The notes beneath the pieces were generated by a model. That model was given only the letters and a program-made list of their open reading frames with translations, searched no databases and was not told where the DNA came from. Shown one piece after another: positions 17,421 through 24,176 of a DNA stretch of 64,000 nucleotides. Origin of the DNA: a virus. The DNA lies in the IMG/VR virus record IMGVR_UViG_3300027906_000009, positions 1 through 64,000 of that record; one strand, 5' to 3'. Position 1 is the first letter of the stretch. Each line of letters starts with the position of its first letter. A program made the translations under genes and the position numbers.

Positions 17421-17454
17421 AAAAAGAAAAGCCCCGCCAACTTAATGACGGGGC
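17421..17454 (-). terminator. Intrinsic terminator after the major capsid gene
   Basis: Coding-strand stem GCCCCG/CGGGGC, extendable by two pairs (one G-T), with a loop around ATTAAGT, followed by TTTTCTTTTT. It lies 33 bases past the capsid stop. Confidence 0.9.
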
Positions 17455-17486
17455 CCAACTTTAATCTATTTCTAGATTGTCAATCC

Positions 17487-19307
17487 TTAAGAGGATCGAC
17501 CGGACTCACCAAGGAGACCACGTACAACAACAAGGCCATACATATCTGGTCGCACCATCTTCTTGGCGTAACGGGTCATGACACCCTTACGTGGCACGAA
17601 GTCTTCCGTACCAAAGATGGTTGGTGTTACCTGCAACGGTACATATGGGGCGTATACGAAGCCGCTCTCAAGGAACGAACTACCCTTACGGCCCACAAGA
17701 AGTACGTTGCGCAAGAAATAAGGATCAACGTAAACGTCGAACTTCTTGCTCAAGCTACCAGACTTAATAGCACCGATGGTGCCACGGTCCTGGTCAGCAG
17801 TTACGCTTGCGCGGAAGCCACTAGTGAACTCAAGGATGTTAGCAACCTCAGGGGAACAAACAACAAAGTTTGCGCCACCGCGGAGCGTCTTTCTATGGAT
17901 CTGAGCACTCACATCATTGATTGTTTCAATGAGTGTTTCATACCACTCGCTAACTGTACCGGTGAAGTCTGGGGCTGCCGATTGATGTCCAACTTCTGCT
18001 CCAGATGAGTCAACAAACAAGCCAGGTGAGCGGCTCCAGTAACGAGTTCCGGCAGTTGCGCCCTCAACAAGTTCGTGAAGAAGTTCACGATCAATTTCCA
18101 AGGCGATCTGCTCAGAAAGAATACCAGTAAGCTCGACTTCTGCATCGAGATTGTGATATGCATTAAGGTCCTGACCGAGTTCAGGAGACCACTTTGCCTT
18201 CAACTTCTTGGTTGTCGCTGTTACAGCAATCGAATCAACCTTGATATCAATTTCTGACATTTCAGTTGTATTTTCGGATCCGCCTTTTCCACCAGAAGCC
18301 TTCTGGGCTCCTCCGGCGCCTGAAATGCCTGCACCTGGCTCTTCAAGAACCATTGTACCTGCAAGTAAAGCACCTGGTGCGGCTGAACCAACATTATCGA
18401 TTTCATCTCGCTGCACGAAAGTAACGGCATCACCATCAAGCTCGTTTGATCGAAGAACACCACCATTCGCTGCGCCGTTTCCACTGAAGTCTTGACCCTC
18501 TAGTGCATACACCAAGCGAAGTTTACCACTAACAATTGAAGTCAACCTTCTAATTAAAGATGCATTGGCTTGGTTTGGATGTGCAAGTTCCAATGCCCCA
18601 AGTCGACCTCTGTCGATCTTCGCTGGTATATTAATATCTACAATTTGAACTCGGATATCAGCGCGCTGCAAGTCAGCATCGTAACGAATTGCTTTTTGCA
18701 AAACTTCTCTATCCTTGCCATCTACTACTGCAGACGGTATCACGGCGGCGGCTGTAGACATGTTTACAGTGTTAGTTCCAACCAAAGAAACCTGCGCGGT
18801 GCCGGCAACGGTGGCGGAGCCTGGTGCACTACTGTGCGAGTGTCCAACCTCATAGTGCCCGCCAGGACCAGATGCATCAGCACCTTCAAGGTCAACACCT
18901 TCCTGGATCTCCTTACCAAGTTTGTTACCACCATAAACCGACTCGGTTGCTCCGGCCCCAAGGCGCGCTTTGGTGTGGCTAAAATCAAGGAAGAAAATGA
19001 GACCGGACGGCAAGCTCATTGGCTGAACCGATACGAGATCATTTGCTATAAGTCCACCGAATACACGGCGAACGATAGGGAATGCAACTGCAGCGAAGCC
19101 TTCGACATCACCTGCAGCCATAGACGAGGCTTCTCGAAGAAGTTCCTTCGCCTGGTTTTCGAGAAGCACTGCCATTCCCTGCTTTGCTTGTCCGGCGCTA
19201 AGGCCTTCAAGCAAACCAGTGGCTTCCCACTTGTTTAAGAGAGCTTGTCCTTCAGCTTGCATATCGCGAGACTGAACGCCCTCTGTTAGTCTTTGTAAAA
19301 CAGACAT
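17487..19307 (-). CDS. Major capsid protein, gp23-like
   Basis: A 606-residue HK97-fold capsid protein of the T4 gp23 family. The diagnostic block is VAFPIVRRVFGGLIANDLVS followed by VQPMSLPSGLIFFLDF (residues 74-109), with VDINIPAKIDRGRLGALELA and GANFVVCSPEVANIL further on. T4 gp23 has 521 residues. A likely maturation site for the gp21-type protease, LRE|A (E at residue 59), fits the T4 rule of cleavage after (L/I)-x-E near residue 65. The ribosome site AAGGAGGTGA matches the 16S rRNA 3' end over ten bases, the strongest in the window, fitting a highly made protein. It is followed by a strong terminator and preceded by the scaffold gene. Confidence 0.95.
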   Translation of the reverse strand: MSVLQRLTEGVQSRDMQAEGQALLNKWEATGLLEGLSAGQAKQGMAVLLENQAKELLREASSMAAGDVEGFAAVAFPIVRRVFGGLIANDLVSVQPMSLPSGLIFFLDFSHTKARLGAGATESVYGGNKLGKEIQEGVDLEGADASGPGGHYEVGHSHSSAPGSATVAGTAQVSLVGTNTVNMSTAAAVIPSAVVDGKDREVLQKAIRYDADLQRADIRVQIVDINIPAKIDRGRLGALELAHPNQANASLIRRLTSIVSGKLRLVYALEGQDFSGNGAANGGVLRSNELDGDAVTFVQRDEIDNVGSAAPGALLAGTMVLEEPGAGISGAGGAQKASGGKGGSENTTEMSEIDIKVDSIAVTATTKKLKAKWSPELGQDLNAYHNLDAEVELTGILSEQIALEIDRELLHELVEGATAGTRYWSRSPGLFVDSSGAEVGHQSAAPDFTGTVSEWYETLIETINDVSAQIHRKTLRGGANFVVCSPEVANILEFTSGFRASVTADQDRGTIGAIKSGSLSKKFDVYVDPYFLRNVLLVGRKGSSFLESGFVYAPYVPLQVTPTIFGTEDFVPRKGVMTRYAKKMVRPDMYGLVVVRGLLGESGRSS

Positions 19308-19328
19308 AATAAAATCACCTCCTTTTCT

Positions 19329-20540
19329 TTAAGATTTTTGTGTCTTTATACCTGCTAACATCTGCATTCTATTGAATAAGGGGTTAGCATCCTTTTTTGG
19401 TTGCTCATTACGAGCCGCGACAAGTAGTGAAGATTTTCTAGATACCATTTCATTTAATGTTGTGTCCCGTTTCACGTCTGAAATAGTTCCAACAGTATCA
19501 CTCATTGTATCAAAAACAATCTTTGCTTCTTGTACTGTTTCGGCTTTGGAAATGGCTTCGACAATTTTTCTTTTTTGTCGCTCATTCAAGGAGGCATTTT
19601 CTAGAGCCTGGTTAATATACAGCAACTTTGCGTTTGAAACATTCATCGTTTCCAACTTTTCTTGCAATGTATTAAAAGCTGTTTCATATTTATTGTTATT
19701 AGTCTGCAGCTTCTTAGCCGCAGACGTTAAAGTCTTGTTTTCTTTTTGTAAAGCAGCAACATTTTTGCGAAGTTCTTCGTTTTCTTCCTTTACTTTGCTG
19801 TCCTGCTCTCTTGCCAATAACATGGCTTCATATTCTTTCATAATAGATTCTGGGGTTCCTGCCCAGCCTGATTTTTGTGGCTCGCCTTCGACGCGGACTC
19901 TCTCAAGAAGCTCGTCTAAGTCGACTTCTTCTTCACTAATTCCCATTTCGTCCAATATTTCTTGGACCATGTCTTGAGATACATCGATTCCTGCGCTGGG
20001 GCCTGCTGTGTCATCTACTGATAAATCTGATAAGTCGATCTCATCGTCAGTTGGTTCTTCGTTTGCAAATTTGTCCTCAATATCAATCCCTATTTCATCA
20101 TCGCTAAAGTCATCATCACCACCAAAGACGCCAATTTCATCTTCATCTTCGTAGTCTGCATCTAGGGAGTCTAATTTAATTGTTACAAGTTCGTCTTCAT
20201 CTGCAGAGAAACCATCTGGCAGGGTACCCATTAAAGAGTCTGGATCTAAGGGCTCCTGTTCTTCCTCGCCGATTTCTGGTGCTGGGTCTAATGCTGGTTC
20301 CTCTGTTGTGCCGAGGCCTTCAGTGTCACCTTCAAGGCCGGCGAAAGGGTCGTCTCCGAAATCATCTAAGCCGCCCAGATCACCCATTTCGTCATCTAAT
20401 TCTTGTTCATTCAATAGGCGCCCAACAGCGTTTTTTACTTCTTCGGAATACTTTTCGATTACAAGCTGCTCTGCGTTTTTTAGCGCGGCTTCTTTGAGCG
20501 CTTTGGCATCGATTATGGCCTTTTCTAGTAAGTTTGACAT
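19329..20540 (-). CDS. Prohead core scaffold protein, gp22-like
   Basis: A 403-residue protein. The N-terminus NLLEKAIIDAKALKEAALKN then AEQLVIEKYSEEVKNAVGRLL is the classic gp22 helix. Residues about 50-200 are extremely acidic (Asp/Glu/Gly-rich), and about 220-330 form a coiled coil (KVKEENEELRKNVAALQKEN...). The C-terminus is basic and ends NRMQMLAGIKTQKS. T4 gp22 (269 residues) forms the core of the prohead and is degraded by gp21. The start at 20540, eight bases after TAGGAG, is preferred to an upstream TTG six codons earlier. It lies directly before the capsid gene. The long acidic insert is an extra relative to T4. Confidence 0.85.
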   Translation of the reverse strand: MSNLLEKAIIDAKALKEAALKNAEQLVIEKYSEEVKNAVGRLLNEQELDDEMGDLGGLDDFGDDPFAGLEGDTEGLGTTEEPALDPAPEIGEEEQEPLDPDSLMGTLPDGFSADEDELVTIKLDSLDADYEDEDEIGVFGGDDDFSDDEIGIDIEDKFANEEPTDDEIDLSDLSVDDTAGPSAGIDVSQDMVQEILDEMGISEEEVDLDELLERVRVEGEPQKSGWAGTPESIMKEYEAMLLAREQDSKVKEENEELRKNVAALQKENKTLTSAAKKLQTNNNKYETAFNTLQEKLETMNVSNAKLLYINQALENASLNERQKRKIVEAISKAETVQEAKIVFDTMSDTVGTISDVKRDTTLNEMVSRKSSLLVAARNEQPKKDANPLFNRMQMLAGIKTQKS

Positions 20541-20597
20541 TCTTTTGACTCCTAACAATTTAAACAGTTATGCACAAACAAATATATTTGTCTCTAA

Positions 20598-20605
20598 ATA
20601 AATAG
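20598..20605 (-). promoter_or_regulatory. CTATTTA element before the scaffold/capsid unit
   Basis: Coding strand CTATTTAT, 33 bases past the previous stop and 58 bases before the scaffold ATG. Confidence 0.45.
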
Positions 20606-20637
20606 TATTTTATTCTTTTAAAGGGAAGGAAAAAATT

Positions 20638-21108
20638 TTATGATGTAGAGAAGGTAGAACAAGCTGCATAAACCTGTATTGATGCGGCGGCGGCGTCGTC
20701 GTTGTCAGTAAGGGTAAATTTTATCTTATCTATACCGCCAATCTCAACAAGGTGATGGCCGGCCGTGGCGAGTGCCGCCAAAGACGTGCCTGCTGTAGAT
20801 GAAAGTGGTATATCAGAATAAGCGTTTGGGTTTCCATCCGCGTCGTATGTTGCTGCAGCGTACATTTGACCAACAATAGCCAAACGGGCACCATTTGCGG
20901 GAGCCTGAACAACAACGTGAAGGAACCTCTGGTTTTCAGTTATGCAAGTGACTGTTGTAGTCGCGCCAATTTGGAGTGTCAGTGGGGCTCCGGCTGCATT
21001 GATACCTGCTCGATGCGGTGATAATATATTTTTAGGGGTCCTTGTCCTCCCCCAGCTATTATAACTTCTCTTTTCACCCGAGGATGGTACATTATTAAAT
21101 CCTGCCAT
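20638..21108 (-). CDS. Unrecognised protein of the head module
   Basis: A 156-residue protein. After a basic N-terminus (SGEKRSYNSWGRTRTPKNIL) it is Ala/Thr/Gly-rich with alternating hydrophobic strands (ATTTVTCITENQRFLHVVVQ, ARLAIVGQMYAAATYDADGN) and ends in a likely beta sheet. TAGGAG precedes the ATG. It sits between bS21 and the scaffold gene. A small beta-type head decoration or internal head protein is possible from context; no family is recognised. Confidence 0.6.
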   Translation of the reverse strand: MAGFNNVPSSGEKRSYNSWGRTRTPKNILSPHRAGINAAGAPLTLQIGATTTVTCITENQRFLHVVVQAPANGARLAIVGQMYAAATYDADGNPNAYSDIPLSSTAGTSLAALATAGHHLVEIGGIDKIKFTLTDNDDAAAASIQVYAACSTFSTS

Positions 21109-21119
21109 TTTAAAATCTC

Positions 21120-21356
21120 CTATTTAAGTTTATCAAATTTATCTTTATAGTCTTGTGTTGACTTTTGTGAAAGGCGGCGCTTTCTGGCTCTCTTTTCTTT
21201 CCGCTTGACAGATTTTTTCTTAAAAAACCGCCTTTCCTTCAATTCATCGAAGAGTCCAGACTTTTTACACTTTCTGGTAAACTTCTTTATCATTCTTTCT
21301 ACTTGTGATTGATCCCTAATCACTATTTCTACATGCACTGGCGTTCGCTTTCCCAT
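21120..21356 (-). CDS. rpsU: Ribosomal protein bS21 homologue encoded by the phage
   Basis: A 78-residue basic protein. It aligns along its length with bacterial bS21: VHVEIVIRDQSQVERMIKKF corresponds to the bS21 start with its single N-terminal strand, TRKCKKSGLFDELKERRFF to the 'F-x-R-x-x-x-K-x-G-x-x-x-E-x-R-x-R-x-(F/Y)-(Y/F)' core, and KKKSVKRKEKRARKRR to the basic tail. bS21 joins the small subunit next to the anti-Shine-Dalgarno region and acts in initiation. Phage bS21 genes have been described in cultivated and metagenomic phages; exchange onto host ribosomes is proposed. AAGGA precedes the ATG. Its place between the prohead core genes is curious and suggests late expression. Confidence 0.9.
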   Translation of the reverse strand: MGKRTPVHVEIVIRDQSQVERMIKKFTRKCKKSGLFDELKERRFFKKKSVKRKEKRARKRRLSQKSTQDYKDKFDKLK

Positions 21357-21366
21357 CTTTGTTCCT

Positions 21367-21777
21367 TTACTTCAACTTTTGCCATTTTTGGCCCGCAAGG
21401 CCAAACAAATTACTAATATCTACTCCTGCATCCCCAGGGGCTCTGCCTGCCATTGGCGAATGAGTGTTTGACTGGCCGGTATTTGGTAATGGTTCCGTTC
21501 CCTCAAACACTCCTTTCATCTTTTCTCCGCCTATCGCGCTTAACATCTTGTTTTTTGTTTCCAAGAGCTTCTTTTTTCTCTCTTTTTCGGCTGATCTCTT
21601 GTTTTCTCTTAAAAACTTCTCATCAGCTTTACTTGGCTGTGGTGATTCCAGTATTTGACCTTGTGCTTTCGTAATGCCGAAAGCAACTTCGGCTACTAAA
21701 TTTGAAAGAACCCCTTCTTCAAACAAAATTTCTTTTACACATTCTTTTATAATGCTTTTTAATTCAGATTTCTTCAT
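21367..21777 (-). CDS. Small head-module protein, possible prohead core component
   Basis: A 136-residue protein opening with an amphipathic helix MKKSELKSIIKECVKEILFE, followed by GVLSNLVAEVAFGI, a Lys-rich helix (about 45-75) and a Gly/Pro-rich end (PNTGQSNTHSPMAGRAPGDA...NLFGLAGQKW). The start overlaps the protease stop as ATGA, so translation is coupled. Small proteins beside the protease in T4 (gp67, gp68) are prohead core parts; this is a possible counterpart by position only. The same N-terminal helix type occurs in two tiny proteins near the primase gene. Confidence 0.65.
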   Translation of the reverse strand: MKKSELKSIIKECVKEILFEEGVLSNLVAEVAFGITKAQGQILESPQPSKADEKFLRENKRSAEKERKKKLLETKNKMLSAIGGEKMKGVFEGTEPLPNTGQSNTHSPMAGRAPGDAGVDISNLFGLAGQKWQKLK

Positions 21778-22379
21778 TTTTCACCAAACTTATACAAAAA
21801 ATTGTTTAAAGATCTTTGAATTTTATCTTCTTTAGTAAAAATGTTTGATCTTTCTTTGGCTTCGGTCATCATAAATGCACCTGGCGTGGATGGATCCGAA
21901 ACCATGTCAAAACATATTAACTGAAAGTCGTCCTCAACCATGGTTACTCCATTGTTCTCTGAAACCGAACCCATTCCTCTTGAGGATATTCCAAGTTTAA
22001 CTCCGGCCATTACTAATTCTTTTAACACTCTACCTGATGGTGTGTTGAGTACTTCTATTTTTCCCATACACTTTTTTTCTTCCATCCATATCTTGGTTAC
22101 CAGGTGAGAAGCATTAGCTAAATTTATAACACTTGTGTCTGGATGATCCAATTCCCCAAGGGCGCGTCGCTCGTCGACCATCTTCATATAATTTGAGACT
22201 TCTCTTTCTAAAATCTTATGAGGATATACACGGCCGTTGCCGTTTTGTGTTTCGGACATTTGCATGACTCCAGATAGTATAATGGCGCCTTCAGCTACGC
22301 GCCTTTTTTCATCTTCGGTTAAAAGGTCCTGACATATACCACCTTCACACAACTCATAATATTCTCTTAATAATTTCAT
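21774..22379 (-). CDS. Prohead core maturation protease, gp21-like
   Basis: A 201-residue serine protease of the T4 prohead protease type (peptidase family S77). The catalytic His is in GELDHP (His79), the Ser in GISSRGMGSV (Ser132/133), and DFQLICFDMVSDPSTPGAFM (150-169) is a conserved strand and loop. T4 gp21 has 212 residues. It cleaves scaffold and capsid proteins after (L/I)-x-E during head maturation. The ATG overlaps the stop of a 35-residue gene as ATGA. The gene order portal, accessory genes, protease, scaffold, capsid is as in T4. Confidence 0.92.
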   Translation of the reverse strand: MKLLREYYELCEGGICQDLLTEDEKRRVAEGAIILSGVMQMSETQNGNGRVYPHKILEREVSNYMKMVDERRALGELDHPDTSVINLANASHLVTKIWMEEKKCMGKIEVLNTPSGRVLKELVMAGVKLGISSRGMGSVSENNGVTMVEDDFQLICFDMVSDPSTPGAFMMTEAKERSNIFTKEDKIQRSLNNFLYKFGEK

Positions 22380-22483
22380 TTCTTACCTCTATGAAGTGCG
22401 GGGGCCACCCGCACCGGTTGCTTGCCCGTACAACAACGACGTACTGGCTGTAGTTTCCATTTTTTTGTTTCTATAAATCCCAT
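22376..22483 (-). CDS. Tiny 35-residue basic protein before the protease
   Basis: The frame MGFIETKKWKLQPVRRCC... ends in HRGKK. It contains a Cys-Cys pair and ten basic residues. AGGAG lies eight bases before its ATG, the ATG is one base past the stop of the membrane-protein gene, and its TGA overlaps the protease ATG as ATGA. That double coupling argues that it is translated, or at least that it acts as a leader for the protease. No family is recognised. Confidence 0.5.
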   Translation of the reverse strand: MGFIETKKWKLQPVRRCCTGKQPVRVAPALHRGKK

Positions 22484-22484
22484 T

Positions 22485-22802
22485 TTACTCTCTCCTCTCA
22501 TCACAGATAGTATGGTTTACATTAATCCCATCATCACCCATTAGCATACTTCCTAAAAAGGACGCTGCAGAAGCAGCACAACCTAATAATAAAGCAGTGA
22601 TTAAAGAATCATCAAAATTAATTAGTTGAGTATAGTCGTTTATGGTCCATAAAAATAAGCCCACCCAAAAGCCGGCGCACATAGGACAGCTAAATAATTT
22701 ACCAAACCATCCTTTTGTGGGGCGAATGGGTTCAAATATTTTTCCATAAACTAAAATTTGCGTAAGACCATAAGAGATCAGGCAAAACCAAATAAAATTC
22801 AT
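22485..22802 (-). CDS. Small membrane protein, DUF1360-like
   Basis: A 105-residue protein with three probable membrane segments: residues about 2-18, 42-60 and 70-92. Between the first two lies GWFGKLFSCPMCAGFWVGLF, with the F-x-C-x-x-C-x-x-F-W-x-G signature of DUF1360-type proteins. The tail is hydrophilic. Its ATG overlaps the previous stop as ATGA. Such proteins are found in phages and bacilli with no firm function. Its presence inside the head module is odd and may reflect coupled expression only. Confidence 0.65.
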   Translation of the reverse strand: MNFIWFCLISYGLTQILVYGKIFEPIRPTKGWFGKLFSCPMCAGFWVGLFLWTINDYTQLINFDDSLITALLLGCAASAASFLGSMLMGDDGINVNHTICDERRE

Positions 22803-23344
22803 TCGTCCTCGCTTTCATCTTCTCTAATGAGTGAATAATTATATTGAAAACCATAAGGGCGAATTCGCGAGTCCATGGACCCCTTCTTTGCGTCTTGTGG
22901 TACATCGCCCAACTCTGTAGAGTCTTCATCAGAGGGTTGCAGTAGAGCGTCAAGCCGGTCATCATCAAATTCCTTAGAAGATTTAAAGTAAGGCTTCTCC
23001 CCAGTTATATATTCATGCAAAACATACAGAAATACCTGACTTTGATCAATACCTGGTATTTTTGATTGTAGAACTTCTGCTTCTAGGGAACCAAAAACAT
23101 TACCGCCCTTAATCGAAGAATGGCTCACGATTCCTTTTTTTGCCAAAAAAGAAAACATTCTATCTTGGGCTGCGTAAACTTGATCATTCATAGCCTCTTT
23201 TGGGAAAGAAATACATTTGCTCTGTTCCGGCATAAAAACTATATCTATATCTTCGTGATCTAAAATTAGAATATTGCCGTCTAAAGTTCTTCTTGCTTTT
23301 AATTTAATTTTTGGATCAAATTCAATCTTTGCTTTAATTGCCAT
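22799..23344 (-). CDS. Unrecognised head-module protein
   Basis: A 181-residue protein. It begins with strands (KAKIEFDPKIKLKARRTLDG, NILILDHEDIDIVF), continues with helices including AMNDQVYAAQDRMFSFLAKK and IDQSQVFLYVLHEYITGEKP, and ends acidic. It overlaps the previous gene by 11 bases and the next by four. The place between portal and protease corresponds to T4 genes 67/68, but the protein is larger and not visibly similar. I recall similar proteins beside portal genes of aquatic T4-like phages; function unknown. Confidence 0.7.
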   Translation of the reverse strand: MAIKAKIEFDPKIKLKARRTLDGNILILDHEDIDIVFMPEQSKCISFPKEAMNDQVYAAQDRMFSFLAKKGIVSHSSIKGGNVFGSLEAEVLQSKIPGIDQSQVFLYVLHEYITGEKPYFKSSKEFDDDRLDALLQPSDEDSTELGDVPQDAKKGSMDSRIRPYGFQYNYSLIREDESEDE

Positions 23345-24176
23345 TTTCTTCTATCTCATCTATTTCTTCTATCATCTGCTGAGCGCTCAGGATTATTTCA
23401 ACTACTTCAGTATCTATGTGCTTATCTTTTATATCTTCTAAGATATTATACACTTTTTCAAATCTTTCTTTAAGAGAATTATCATTCGCAATGCTAGTAG
23501 ATTTCTTATATTGATTAATTTTTGATTTTAATTCTCCAACTTCTTCATTTAAATAAATTTTTAACTCCAAACCATTATCGGCAAAAGATGATATATATTT
23601 ACTTAACAAAATCTTTTGATTTTCTGATAGTAAATTTGAATATTCTTCATTAAATTTATTGACAAAAGTCTTATAAGTCAAAGTATCAATTGGCTGCTGG
23701 ATCGTTTTACTTTGCATTTCAATTGAAGATGACATTTCGTTTACAATACTTTGTTCTAACAATACCCTGTCCTTTACTGGTAGGGCACTTTGAAAAATTG
23801 AGTACACAGACGCAATAGTTTTGTAATTTGGTACGAAATTACCATATACCTTTGTGGACAAGGTTCTATTGATCTTGCTGATCATGGCGCTCTGTTCTTG
23901 GAACAACCTCTTCTTGTCCAGGGAATCATACCTCTGTTTTACTTGAAAAACTATTTTTTCTGCTGTCGATTTTTCTATATCCTTAGTTTCATATATAGAT
24001 TTATAGAGTTCTAGTTCTTCTTTCAAAAGTGATGAACCTTCGAAACAATCCTTAATAATAGAAACAATCTTATTTTGTTTGTTTCTGTTATTTTTCACGA
24101 CAGATTCAGTAAGTTCTCTAACCAGCGCCTCATAAACAAACGCGGTATTTCTTTTTTTATTGTGTCTCAGTCTCAT
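23334..24176 (-). CDS. Unrecognised helical head-module protein after the portal
   Basis: A 280-residue almost wholly helical protein, Lys/Glu/Ser/Asn-rich. It starts RHNKKRNTAFVYEALVRELT and contains NFVPNYKTIASVYSIFQSAL at about residue 118 and a C-terminal coiled coil (LEDIKDKHIDTEVVEIILSA, then QQMIEEIDEIEENGN). It overlaps the end of the portal gene by 20 bases. A scaffold, portal-chaperone or core role is plausible from position and helicity, but no family is recognised. Confidence 0.7.
   Translation of the reverse strand: MRLRHNKKRNTAFVYEALVRELTESVVKNNRNKQNKIVSIIKDCFEGSSLLKEELELYKSIYETKDIEKSTAEKIVFQVKQRYDSLDKKRLFQEQSAMISKINRTLSTKVYGNFVPNYKTIASVYSIFQSALPVKDRVLLEQSIVNEMSSSIEMQSKTIQQPIDTLTYKTFVNKFNEEYSNLLSENQKILLSKYISSFADNGLELKIYLNEEVGELKSKINQYKKSTSIANDNSLKERFEKVYNILEDIKDKHIDTEVVEIILSAQQMIEEIDEIEENGN

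Noticed and set aside
18570-19238. 222-codon plus-strand open frame opposite the capsid gene
   Set aside because: Antisense to a clear gp23-like gene; the length comes from biased codon use and the translation shows no domain.
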